A stretch of 64,000 nucleotides of DNA from Rutpela maculata (Eukaryota > Arthropoda > Insecta > Coleoptera > Cerambycidae), in the NCBI GenBank assembly GCA_936432065.2, contig OW386285.2, positions 407,108,547-407,172,546 of the forward strand, given 5' to 3'. This document shows, in pieces, positions 52,566 to 63,266 of this stretch (positions are counted from its first letter, which is position 1; every line of letters starts with the position of its first letter). The notes beneath the pieces were generated by a model. The model made no database searches. It had not been told where the DNA came from and saw nothing but the letters and a program-made list of their open reading frames with translations. The translations under genes and the position numbers were made by a program.

Positions 52566-55374
52566 CTACTCATCCAACAAATACTTTTTAAGTCTACTTT
52601 TGAATATATTTAATGTGGGACTGTTACTAATACTAAGTGGCAGATTATTATATTCACTTAATCCCTTATAGAATAAACTATTTTGGGTGGATTTTTTCCT
52701 GTATGTTTGCAAGTGAAAGTTTAGATTGTTTCTAGTATTATAACTATGAATATCTGTATTATAAACTAACTTATCCTGCAGATATTCGGGAGTTAAGTCA
52801 TTTTTAATTTTATATATAAACACCATAGTGAAAAATGTTACATAATTTTTTACAGAAAGCCATCCTAGTGTATTTAACATAAATCTAATAGGTGTCAGTC
52901 TACAGCAACCTAAAATTATTCTCATACTTCTGTTTTGAAGCTTTTGAAGTCTACCCATTTCATTTTTATTTAAAAGGTATAGAATTGGAGAACAGTAATT
53001 AAAATGGGGCAATATGCATGTATTATATATTGTAAGTCTGGTCCAGTAGCCCAAAAAACCACTGCATCTGCTTAAGAAATTTATTTTGAATCCTATCGTC
53101 TTACATATATATTTAGTGTGATCTTTAAATGATAATTGGTTGTCAATAATTACTCCCAGATATTTAATTTTTGTAACTCTCTCGATTTCATCTGTACCAA
53201 TATGAATTACGCGTCTATTTATTAAATTTGCTCCTGTTCCAATAAGCATCCACTTAGTTTTTTGTGAATTAACCTTGAGTAGATTAATACAGCAGTACCT
53301 GTTAACGTTTTCCAGTGTGTTATTTATTATTGTGAAACAATCACTACTATTTACACTACTAACATAGATTAGGGTGTCATCAGCAAATAAATGTATTTTA
53401 CAATTATCTATAACCTCCACTATGTCATTTATATACACCAAAAATAATAGCGGCCCCAATACGCTGCCTTGCGGTATTCCAGTATTATTACTTATTTTAG
53501 AAGATGTTATATTATTTAATTTTAATTTCTGCCATCTATTATCCAAATAGTCAGTCAACCATACTAATGCAATACCATCAATACCTATATTTTCTAATTT
53601 CATTAACAGCCTTGCCCTATCTATCGTCTCAAACGCACGTTGCAAGTCTAGAAATACTGCAAGGGTAACTTGATTTTTTTCCAGACTTAATTTCCATTCA
53701 TGCAACACACATTGTACGGCTGTTTCACAACTGTGTTTGCTACGAAAACCAGATTGGAAGCTTGTTAATACTTTATTTTTTTCCAAGAAAGCTACTAGTT
53801 GTTCACAGACTACTTTTTCAAGAATTTTCCCCATTGCATTTATCAGGTTAATTGGTCGCAGATCACTAGCTTTTATTGAATTTGGAATCTTTGGAACAGG
53901 TATAATGGTAGTAACCTTAATATCCATCGGTACTTTACCTTCCAAAAGTGACAAGTTTATCATATTTAACAAAGGAGTTGATAAATTCTCATAACAATTC
54001 TTAATTAATATTATGCTCACATCGTCAGGGCTGTTTTTGTTGGGCAAAGCAAAAATTAGACTTTTCAATTCATCAGCACTTAATAAAGAAAAGCTATGAA
54101 ACTTTTCATCAACTATCCTGCTACTAAAAGGAAAATCTGGACCTATCGCAACAATTTTGTTCCTAATATTCTCTATACTTCTGACATAATACACATTTAA
54201 TAAATTAGGGATTTCTGCTGTATCATTAATAATGTCATTACTGTCAAATTCTACTTGCGAGATCATGTTATTTACAGCTTTATCGTTGGGGATAATTCTT
54301 TTTAATATCTTCCACATTTCGCGAGGATTTCCCTTATTCACATCAATCTTTCTTTCATAGTACTTTCTTTTTTCATTTTTTATTACTTTGACCACATTGT
54401 TTCTGGCCTGTTTATAACGCCTCCAATTTTCATCATTTTTCAAATTTACAAAATCTTTATAACATTCATCCCTACATTGTGTGGCTTCTTTCACAACATC
54501 ATTCCACCATTCCTGATAGTAACACTTGATCTTCAACTCTTTTTTTGGAGCTACCTCGTCATACACCCCTAATATTGTACCCAACAAACGTTGATATACA
54601 ATGTCTACATCTTTTACTCTATAATCCCATGTCACCCCGGACAATTTATCATTAATTTTTTCATAATCAATGTTTCTACCCCTACTTACAAGTTGCTGTG
54701 ACTTTCCCCTGCTATAATTATGTCGACCTAAAGTCAAAGTTATATTATAATGTGAACCAATTCGAGGTTCTTTCACAACTTTAGCAGTCACCTCAGTATT
54801 TGTTAGTACCAAATCAATTAATGATCCTCCAGTATTATTTGGATGAGTAAACTCCCTTACAATGTTTTTAAAGCCAATGTCATTAACATAGTCTTTTAGT
54901 CTGATACTGTAAATACTAGTTTCATCAGACCAATTGATATTAAAGTCGCCTATAATAAAACGTTTAACATTCTGATCTACCATGTGTTGGTCACACCATG
55001 TTTCAAAAAAATCTAAAAATGCAGCAGTACTACCTGCCGGTGACCTATAAAGACATGCAATATCAAATGTATTTTGTTGAAATTGAATTCGCAGAGATAT
55101 TAACCAATACATCTTTTCCAGTGAATATGTTTTAACATTAAATACTTTGTAACAATTTTGACTATAAATTAAAGCACCGCCAGTGTGACGACTTGAGCTA
55201 TCTATCCTATAAACATTATATCCCGGGATCATAATTTCACTCTGACATACATCTTCTGTCAGATGTGTTTCTGATAAACATATTACTGCAGGATTTTTAT
55301 CAATAGCCATTTTATAAATTTCATCATAGTGTGCTGGTAAGCTTTGCGAATTAAGATACAGCAAAAAACAACTG
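52566..55374 (-). CDS. CR1-like LINE ORF2: endonuclease and reverse transcriptase
   Basis: About 935 codons to the stop at 52566. It begins with an APE-type endonuclease: LNSQSLPAHYDEI, VICLSETHL (catalytic Glu), FIIGDFNINW (Asp/Asn) and RIGSHYN, where the usual SDH is SHYN. The RT follows: VTTIIPVPK, PINLINAMGKILEKV, QSGFRSKHSCETAV, LAVFLDLQRAFETID (motif A, about residue 560), NNTGIPQGSVLGPLLFLVYI (motif B) and HLFADDTLIYV (motif C, about 660), then LGVIIDNQLSFKDH and a C-terminal LNIFKSRLKKYLL. It nicks target DNA and copies its own RNA by target-primed reverse transcription. No ATG stands at the start: the frame opens after a TAA at 55375-55377, 13 nt past the ORF1 stop, and the first Met is in IYKMAID (55310). 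Confidence 0.93.
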
Positions 55375-55390
55375 TTATTTTTCCTTTGGG

Positions 55391-56548
55391 TTATGGTTCT
55401 TCTACTTCTGGGAAGATTAGATTTAAAAAAAAAGAACTATTTTCATTAAAACCCTCTGACATATCCTCGTTATGTTCTTCCCTAACTACATTTACATCAA
55501 ATTCACAATCATTAATTATTACAGTATCTACAAAAGTTAAGTTACCCATTTTCTTCCCACACTTAATTTCCTTAATAATTTTTTCACTAATTTTCTTTCT
55601 GTTCACTAATTTTCCTTCAAAATTCATGATATCTATTAACTTAACTTTCCCTTCTGCATATTTATCTAACTTTACTACATATTCAAAAAACCTGCTATTA
55701 AATTTTCTTATAAAACTTTTAATTTTATTACCGAAGCCAAATTCAGGTATTGTAACAAATAGGAAATTGGTATGAGTACAAAATTTTACTTTGTTGTGTA
55801 TTTTACTTACTCTAGGATACCTATTATTTTTAAAATTATTTATGCCAGCAATTACTATTACATAGTCTTTTATTGTATACCCTTTTGTCAGTTCTGTTAC
55901 TCCCTCTATAACATTCTCAAATAACGCCCCTGGTTTGATGATTGTTTCTACTTGACACATAAGATTATCTTTAAGCTTCAACCCAATCCCACGTCCTGTT
56001 TCATCACACAATATTAGGACTCTTTGCTTTTTAGTTTCTATTTTTTCTTTATTCTCCTTCTTATCGCCTTGGCCATTCTCATTTTTACTTTGTACATAAT
56101 GTTCAGTTACATTCAAATTATTATTACAATTAGTTAATTCAGATTTAAGTTTAACTATTTCTTGAGCGTAAACTTCATTGTCCATAGTCAACATTCTAAT
56201 ACTTTCTAACATACTAGTTTTCAATTCATCAAACATAGTTAATTTCTCTTTTAATTTTTCAATGAACATAGCATTTTCAGCATTTTCCTTTTTCAATCTG
56301 TTTATTTCCTCCTCATGAAATTTTCTTAATTTCTTTTCCTTTTTTATTTTTTGTTTTAATTTTTCTTCAACTTTGTTATTATTATTATCTTCACACTGGC
56401 ATTCTTTGGAACAATATATTATGTGTCCATCCAATAGAGTGGTCCCCTTCCTTCTTGCTATACAGCTGTCATGAAAGATTCCCAGGCAGATTTTACAACA
56501 ATAAACTTTTAGTTCCTTATTTTTACAACACTTGAATATTTTTTCCAT
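55391..56548 (-). CDS. CR1-like LINE ORF1: zinc finger, coiled coil and SGNH-esterase-like domain
   Basis: 385 residues. Residues ~7-52 are a PHD/RING-like cysteine-histidine finger (FKCCKNKE, YCCKICLGIFHDSC, YCSKECQCE). Residues ~58-135 are a lysine/glutamate-rich coiled coil (KLKQKIKKEKKLRKFHEEEI). Residues ~170-330 look like the SGNH/esterase-like domain found in some CR1-type ORF1 proteins: VLILCDETGRGIG at the position of the usual GDS block, and YVIVIAGINNFKNNR at the GxND block. The nucleophile serine is not seen (DETG), so hydrolase activity is doubtful. In such LINEs ORF1 binds RNA and assembles the particle. ORF1 ends just upstream of ORF2. The short acidic C-terminus is EEP. Confidence 0.88.
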   Translation of the reverse strand: MEKIFKCCKNKELKVYCCKICLGIFHDSCIARRKGTTLLDGHIIYCSKECQCEDNNNNKVEEKLKQKIKKEKKLRKFHEEEINRLKKENAENAMFIEKLKEKLTMFDELKTSMLESIRMLTMDNEVYAQEIVKLKSELTNCNNNLNVTEHYVQSKNENGQGDKKENKEKIETKKQRVLILCDETGRGIGLKLKDNLMCQVETIIKPGALFENVIEGVTELTKGYTIKDYVIVIAGINNFKNNRYPRVSKIHNKVKFCTHTNFLFVTIPEFGFGNKIKSFIRKFNSRFFEYVVKLDKYAEGKVKLIDIMNFEGKLVNRKKISEKIIKEIKCGKKMGNLTFVDTVIINDCEFDVNVVREEHNEDMSEGFNENSSFFLNLIFPEVEEP

Positions 56549-56609
56549 GGTAAAAATAACTATGCTACACCACTGCTCTAGACTATATACACATTATCTG
56601 AAATGATAT

Positions 56610-57105
56610 CACTTTTGTTTTTTGTATCCACTAGATTTTTAGTTTATCAGGTTTTTATGTTGATCTGTTTAAATCAAACTGCATTTTACCACATAATCTG
56701 AGCACTTTACTTTCTGGAGAATTCACTCAATTTGTGTATCACACTTTGAGAAACACTTTAGTATAAGTTTTATAATTAAATTTGAAATATTTCCAACTTT
56801 AATCCACTTATTACAGAGAGAGAGTAATAACCTGCTTTGATTTTACTTTTTAATTTTTACAATTTTTACAATTTTTACAACAAAACAAACATTAACTTAA
56901 AAAATAGATGAATAAGACTATTATTTTTTCGTCTGACTATTATTTTGTTGAATTCTGTCAAATTAAACTAGATAATAGTATATTTTATTTTTGACTATTA
57001 TCGAATTGTAATTCTAACCCAGTATTAGTTCGCTGTATTATTGTACTTGGTAGACAAACCCAATATTATTGTTGTCTTCTAGAAGTTCTAAAAGAATTAC
57101 CATAA
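56610..57105. other. Sequence upstream of the LINE
   Basis: AT-rich, with runs of ACAATTTTTACAATTTTTAC near 56860. It may include the LINE 5' UTR; no gene is seen. Confidence 0.4.
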
Positions 57106-57107
57106 AA

Positions 57108-57285
57108 TTTGCTTGCTTACCACGTAGTCTATTACAGAAATTATTCCCAGATGACGCCACATACAAATCACTGACAATAATCAATCATGCATTATCTTAA
57201 ATTAATAACATGATTGCAATGTTCAAATTCTTTCAGGGATCATCGATATATTTGGATGGATCTTATAAACGATCTCTAATCTTTG
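57108..57285. repeat. Dispersed repeat, copy 1
   Basis: It shares with 61710-61925, same orientation, the blocks AATTTGCTTGCTTACCA, GCGCCACAT/GACGCCACAT, TTCAAATTCTTTCAGGG and TTGGATGGATCTTATAA. The second copy lies inside the AACGTT-rich element, so this is probably a fragment of the same family. Confidence 0.7.
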
Positions 57286-57289
57286 GTTT

Positions 57290-57850
57290 GGGTGGTCTGA
57301 TGTCTCAATACTGAGATTTTGGCTAACCAAAAAAAACTTCATCATACAATAAAGTGTAGATCAACCTAAAAATTAGTTGGTGAACAAAAAACAAAGTCGT
57401 ACTATTTAATTGTAGACCAAATTGAAAATGGTTAGTGAACATAAAAAAATGTCATTGTACTATTTAATTTGTTACAAGAAGATATGATTATTAAACTACT
57501 ATTTGTTTACGAAAACAAATAAAGTTGTATGACTCTGATTGATTTAACTATGAAACTAGATGGGCGTGATTTCATATGCTCTTTTTGGTTGAATTTACCT
57601 ATCATTTTCTTTGAGTGCACTTATTCTTTATCATGTCCGCTGTTAAGGGAGATACGCCGAGTGGAAAAGAAATCCAAAATTTTTATTTTCTGTTACTTAC
57701 TTGAGTTTTCGAAATAAAAAAACGTAGCTTTATCATTACACCCTAATGCATTATTGAAGAAATAGTATTTTAAACAACAAGTTTCGAAAACGAATCTTTT
57801 CACACGAGTGAGACAGTTTGGTGGAAATAGCTGAAGGCGAGTTCCATAAG
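57290..57850. other. Unannotated sequence
   Basis: A weak direct repeat of TAGTGAACAWAAAAA, GTACTATTTAATT-like blocks occurs at 57380 and 57440; no coding region is supported. Confidence 0.35.
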
Positions 57851-57856
57851 TCGAAT

Positions 57857-58137
57857 TAAGGACGAATCTGGAGGGGGGGGGGGGTAATTACGAAATCTTG
57901 GGGTAATTACCCCCAAGATTTCGTAAAACATCAACTTTCGTTTTAAAATTTCATAATTTTTATTTTTTTTTATATTTTTGAATATATGTCCTATTTAGTT
58001 GTGTTTATACATTTTTTTGAGATTTTTCTCCCCCCGCTCATTAATTTTAATTTTCGATGAAAAACATTTTTGTTTTTTCAGCACGCGGCTATGTCCCCCC
58101 ACCACTCCCCTAAGCTCAAGGCCCAGATCCGCCCTTG
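57857..58137. mobile_element. hAT-type MITE with CAAGGGCGGATCTGG ends
   Basis: The left end TAAGGACGAATCTGG and inverse right end CAAGGGCGGATCTGG bracket 281 bp. AGTCGAAT and ACTCGAAT (7 of 8 identical) flank it. A 12-G run and the hairpin AATCTTGGGG/CCCCAAGATT follow the left end. Related ends occur at 39640 and 62191. Confidence 0.75.
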
Positions 58138-58149
58138 ACTCGAATGAGT

Positions 58150-59160
58150 GAAAAGATGTTTTCACACGTGTTGTTTACAATACTTTTTCTACGACTGCAG
58201 AATCAACTATTTTTAACAAACTTCGTTAAAAGTGGTGTCGTTTGAAGACTCCAAAACTGATGTTTAGTCGTTAAATAAGTCGGTTGCCATGAAACTGAAT
58301 AGGCTAGCCTACTTCAAAAAGTACAAATGAAAGGTGTCGGTTCTGTTTTTGACAAGACTGTGTGGAAAAACATGACAGGACTGTGTTTTTTGGATTTTTG
58401 CACACATTGTGTGAAAAATGACAGTTTCGAGTCATGGCTACTGTGCGTTATTTGTCGTTTTCGAAAACAGTCGTAGGAAAAAATAATTTTTGCTTAAAAT
58501 CAGCATGATTTTCCATTCCAAAACAGTTAACCTGCAAAATAAGACAGAAATCATTCAAATCGGACAAAACGGTTTAGAAAAAATCGAGGATCAACCGCGC
58601 CCAAAATTTTGTATACCAGATTTCCTCTTTAACGAAGATTTCCTAGGATTTCCTTCTGGGTGTACCCCAGATTTCCTGCGCGGTTTGCCACTCGAAAAAA
58701 ATTCAAAATCATGGCAAATTTTGGATGATGCAAATATTTGTCTCGATAAAACATGCCAAGAGCTTATGGGTTCTTGGGTAGTTCGCCACTGCACATCGCA
58801 TAAATAAGGGACTTCTGATGGGTATAAAATATGGTGTACACAATTCTTCACAATGTTGTGGAAACTAACCTTAAAATAAACTTTCTCCTCATATTTTCTT
58901 CTTGTAGAACCAATATTAAGGAATAGCGACTCTGTATACCAAATTGGTAGGGTGACTGGTTTTATGTAACATTTGGTGGTGTACCTAAAAATAAAAGGAA
59001 TTTTGTAAACAAGCGAATAGCATTTGTATAAAATAATACTGCTACAGTTGAAAATTTTCGTGAGGATTTTTATATTTCGGGCAAATGCTTCTCATTATAT
59101 AAACCTATTGTTTGTCCAATGCATTTGCGTTATTTCAACGAACATTTTAGTCTAAGATAC
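58150..59160. other. Unannotated sequence
   Basis: An open frame at 58490-58807 contains short repeats of CCAGATTTCCT and GATTTCCT but no protein signature; it is treated as non-coding. Confidence 0.35.
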
Positions 59161-59166
59161 GTACTA

Positions 59167-59893
59167 AGGTCGACCTTCAGTAACCGAATGAAATCTATTT
59201 TTTATGAAAAAAAAATGCTAACAAAAGTAACGGCTTAACGCAAGGCTTTTTTTCTGCTTTTTTTATTTTTTTTATTTTTTTTTTATTACTTTAATTTTAT
59301 TTATACTTATCGTTTCGCAATAAAATTATCTTTATTTTGATATATAATTTATTTGGTTACCAGATCAGTGAAGGTACCACTTTCAATTCGCCTATTTAAA
59401 CCTAGCAACCGTACAGCCTTGAACGGAAAAATGTAAGCAACCCAATGTTTACATATTCTATAGGTTTCTTACTTTCGATTAGTGTTAAATTTTTTTGCTT
59501 AGAAGATCAGTGGAGGTATGGAAAAAAAAAATTAATTATTGAATATTCAATTAAATATAATAATAATAATAATAAATGATTTTATTGACAGGAAATTATA
59601 CAAAATTTACAATATAACATGTTAGTCATTGCCTGTCAAATGGCAGAGTTCAAACGATCTGTCCGTGGGACAGGGGTTTGCTCTTCCACTCAACCATAGG
59701 GGCCCCCGAATGAGACTGAAATAAACATATCCACGATCAATAAATAATATCTTAATATATTTCAGCCTCATATGAGGGTAAAATAGCCTTGAACATATTT
59801 CGTTAAGTAACCCATCACCGTTACTTTTGTTAGCATAGTTTTTTTCATAAAAAATAGATTTCATTCGGTTACCTGATTGGTGAAGGTCGACCT
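59167..59893. mobile_element. TA-flanked MITE with AAGGTCGACCTT ends, carrying a SINE
   Basis: Inverted terminal stretches (59167-59232 and 59817-59893) share AGGTCGACCTTCA, GGTAACCGAATGAAATCTAT and ATGCTAACAAAAGTAACGG. TA adjoins both outer ends. A tRNA-like SINE on the minus strand (59560-59706) lies inside. Confidence 0.72.
59560..59706 (-). mobile_element. tRNA-derived SINE
   Basis: The minus strand starts GGGGCCCCTATGGTTGAGTG with an A-box-like TGGTTGAGTGG, a B-box-like CGTTTGAACTC 40 bp on, a short body and a (TTA)n tail at 59560-59577. Length and order fit a short SINE made by RNA polymerase III. The partner LINE is not known. Confidence 0.6.
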
Positions 59894-59913
59894 TAATACG
59901 GATCCTGTACTAT

Positions 59914-60846
59914 CCCAGTAAACACACTTACGTTTATTAAACGTCGATATAACGTTGTAAGCGTTGATATGACGTTAGTCGTTGAAGGAGTCAACGTTGA
60001 TTATTGGTCATAAATAGACGTTTGTTTTTCGACGTTAATACAACGTTAATAACGTTAATATAAGGAATATTGTAACCACTAATTTAATTACAACATTTAA
60101 ACACGTTAAACTCACTTATAAAAGCGTTGTTGATCCTAACATATCCTAGACTCGTTTTCCAACTCTCCGTTGTTACCTATTATTTAACATTTATTAAACG
60201 TAATATTATGACGTAAAAAATGCATAATATTTGACGATGAAGAAACATTGATATAATAGAGAAAATCAACCATATATTGATTACAGGTGGTTTATTTTAT
60301 ATCCGATAACGTAGTATTATGACGATGAAAAAGAGCAACAAAACTACGTTGACACAACATTGATGTACTAAGGAAATTTTATCGTTCAAATTCGACGTCA
60401 ATTAAACGTTGATGTAAGAAAATCTATTAACTATTAGGTTTAGTCGTAAGTTTAATTCAACGTGTTTTTAAAACGTTTATATTTCAGATCAATATGACGT
60501 TGAGCAATATGTACTTTGTGCCTGTTTTATAACCACATATTAACATATAGTAATTATTAACGTAGTTATGATACGTTAAACTCGCTTATAAAAGCGACGT
60601 TGATTCTCACATGTCCTAGACCCTTTTTACAACTATCCGTTATTAGATATTATTTAATAAACATAATATTATAACGTAAAAAAGGACAATATTTGACGTT
60701 GAAGAAACATTGATATAATAAATAAAATAAACCATATATTGATTATAGGTGGTTTATTTTATATCTGATAAACGTAGTATTATGACGAATAATAAAAGCG
60801 TAAAAATAACTTAAATAACTAACGTTGATTAGTAGTCCATTTAATA
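59914..60846. mobile_element. AACGTT-rich element, first copy
   Basis: It begins CCCAGTAAACACACTTACG. It contains dozens of ACGTT/AACGT motifs and an internal tandem duplication of about 245 bp at a ~467-bp period (about 60100-60345 and 60567-60810, shared AAACTCRCTTATAAAAGCG and CCATATATTGATTA). The right end is not seen; it may share sequence with the adjacent copy. Confidence 0.65.
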
Positions 60847-62093
60847 CCCAATGGGCACACGTATGTTTAATAAACGTTTTTAAAACATCGTAGTCGTTGA
60901 TTAAACCTTTTACGTTGAAATTTTCAACGTCACATTTGGTTGAAAATTTCAACGTTTAAATATGATTAAAATACGTTGTTACTACATGCAATTTTAACCA
61001 CTAGTAGAAGAAAATACTGGAATGAAACGTTTTAGTAAGTTCGTTTTTTCACAAATATGTAATAACGTATAAAACACGTTTATAATGTAAGGAGTTTTAA
61101 CGTTTGCGAAACGAACCAGTTTAACATTTTTTATTACATATATTTAATACGGCGATTCAAACGTTTTATTTAAAGAAAAATAAAACGTATTTTTTGCAAC
61201 GTTAAAATAACTGTTGTTTCCAACTTACTAAATGCAAAGGAATTTTAAATCCATAGGTGAAATAGATGGTAGAAGGTTACGTGTTTTAAACGTTTTTCTA
61301 CGAATCTATATCAACGCATAAAATTCGGTTGTAAAATATTATATTTAAATAAAACCTATAAAGTACGTTACACTTACACACATTCCCAACCAGTAGTGGA
61401 AGGGATTGCTGAAATAAAACGTTTTGATCAGAACGTTTATTTTACTGATATATTAACGTATAATACACGTTCATAAAATGAAAACTTGTAACAACCTGCT
61501 AAATGTAACGTTTGTGAAACGAATAAATTTAACGTGTTTTATTGCATTAATATAATATAGTAATTTTATTTAAAGGAAAAAAAATGTTTTTATACAACGT
61601 TAAAATAATTGTTGCTTTCAACTTATTAAAATGCAGGCATTATAAATCTACAGGTGAAATAAATGGTAGATGACGACGTTTTTTTAACGTTTTTCTACTC
61701 ATCTATATTAAAGCATAATTTGCTTGCTTACCAAGTAGTTTGTAGAAATTATTTCTAGATAGCGCCACATGCAAACCACCAACAATAATCAGTCATGCTT
61801 TATCTTATACTCTTATGAATTTATAGAAAATAAATAACATAGATTGCAGTGTTCAAATTCTTTCAGGGAACATCGATTTACTTGGATGGATCTTATAACA
61901 ATCAGCTTAAAGATCATTATTCTGTGGCTGGGCCGAGATAGCATAAATATTTTATGCTATCTGTTTAATAGGTTTTAATCACCCACTGGTTTTATGATAA
62001 AACCAGTGGGTGCTTAACCTATTAATTGTCTAGATGGTTCATCCTGTAACCCCATATGTTTGAAAATGGGGACCAAAATGTGTGCCCAGTGGG
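60847..62093. mobile_element. AACGTT-rich TA-flanked element, second copy
   Basis: Inverted ends CCCAATGGGCACACGTATG and ATGTGTGCCCAGTGGG, with TA on both sides (60845-60846, 62094-62095). The body has an internal tandem duplication of about 345 bp at a ~395-bp period (60985-61330, 61385-61715), a copy of the dispersed repeat (61710-61925) and two consecutive hairpins (61936-62023). No transposase. Confidence 0.75.
61936..62023. repeat. Two consecutive perfect hairpins
   Basis: Hairpin one (61936-61962) pairs AGATAGCATAAA with TTTATGCTATCT. Hairpin two (61966-62023) pairs TAATAGGTT...CACCCACTGGTTTTAT with its inverse; its centre CCACTGGTTTTAT...ATAAAACCAGTGG is perfect. Confidence 0.85.
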
Positions 62094-62190
62094 TAGTGGA
62101 AGATTCCGTGGATTTTGGCGACATTTTTGCGTTTATTCGACGATTATTATTCACGTTTATATAAAGTGATTTTAAAATGTTTTTACAACG

Positions 62191-62300
62191 CAAGGGCGGA
62201 TCTGGACCTTGATCTTGAGGGGGTAATGTTGTAGAACTCTCCAAAATCGTCCTAAGTTGAAGACATAATCAAAATTCGACTTAGGCAAAAATTTCATTTA
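62191..62300. mobile_element. CAAGGGCGGATCTGG end of a repeat running right
   Basis: It starts CAAGGGCGGATCTGGACCTT, the same end as at 58137 (inverse) and 39640. No partner end was found before the window stops, so the 76-bp array and the terminal repeat may lie within this element. Confidence 0.5.
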
Positions 62301-62498
62301 AAGACATTTTTGGGAGTCTGCAGAGGCGCAGATCAGTCCATAAGGACCGTTTTGGGTTCTATAAGGCGTTGGAAATGACCAGGTGAAAATTCGAAGAAAC
62401 ACCGAATTTTCACTTAGGAAAAATGTTTTTGGTTCAGAATATGAGAGTAGAAGTATATAATGACAAAGATTTATGAATAATATACTTTTTCAAAGGTA

Positions 62499-63030
62499 CC
62501 ATAAATTGGACTTTGAAAAATAATATTTTTGGAAGGGCGTCAAAATTTGGCCAAAGAATCGATTTATCGAAAGTACGCCAAAGTTTCACTTGCAGACTAA
62601 TTTTTCAAAACTGCGTTGAAATTTGGCTTGAAGATCGATTTTTCAGAAGTACGCCAAAATTTCACCCGCGGATTAACTTTTCAAAAGTACCTTGAAATTT
62701 GGCTTGAAAATCGATTTTTCAAAAGTACGCCAAAATTTCACCCGCAGATTAACTTTTCAAAAGTACCTTGAAATTTGGCTTGAAGATCGATTTTTCAAAA
62801 GTACGCCAAAATTTCACCCGCAGATTAACTTTTCAAAAGTACCTTGAAATTTGGCTTGAAAATCGATTTTTCAAAAGTACGCCAAAATTTCACCCGCAGA
62901 TTAGTTTTTCAAAAGTACCTTGAAATTTGGCTCGAAAATCGATTTTTCAAAAGTACGCTAAAATTGGTCTTAAAATGGATTTTTCAAAAGTACCACAAAG
63001 TCAGTTTAAAAAGTACCACGAAAATATAAT
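62499..63030. repeat. 76-bp tandem array made of 38-bp half units
   Basis: ACGCC occurs at 62575, 62651, 62727, 62803, 62879 and (as ACGCT) 62955, an exact 76-bp period. Each unit has two related 38-bp halves, TTTTCAAAAGTACGCCAAAA and TTTTCAAAAGTACCTTGAAA with different tails (TTTCACCCGCAG, TTTGGCTTGAAAATCGAT), so it is a dimeric higher-order repeat. ORFs across it follow from the repeats. It lies just before the terminal repeat. Confidence 0.92.
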
Positions 63031-63266
63031 TTAAATTATTTTTTATTCCTCAACCAAAGACATTGACCTTTGAGGTACGGTCATTGAAAGCCCAATTCTA
63101 AAGTATGAGCATAAAATTTTAACGATGCACTGCATCCGAAAGGCAAAATAGAAGATTTTGTCAAAGCCGGCGTAGTGCCGATAAGCAAAAATTGATAAAA
63201 ATCAATGCACATGTACAAGGCCGGTTTCTCGCATAGAAAGAGTTTGGATTGACCCAGCGGCTCGCA

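Larger units (their letters stand above)
52279..56600 (-). mobile_element. CR1-like non-LTR retrotransposon, both ORFs intact
   Basis: Minus-strand element of about 4.3 kb. ORF1 (56548-55391) and ORF2 (about 55374-52566) are both open. The 3' UTR has AATAAAGGATTTTATTTTAT, then a TA dinucleotide run (52279-52318) that is probably its short-repeat 3' tail in place of poly(A). The 5' end is not precisely set. Intact ORFs suggest a recent, possibly active copy. Confidence 0.9.

Noticed and set aside
53737..53994. Plus-strand ORFs opposite LINE ORF2 and ORF1 (also 55344-55775)
   Set aside because: They are antisense shadows of intact LINE ORFs with full domain architecture.
62513..63029. Two small ORFs in the 76-bp array
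   Set aside because: 76 is not a multiple of three and the frames exist only because the repeat unit lacks stops in some phases.
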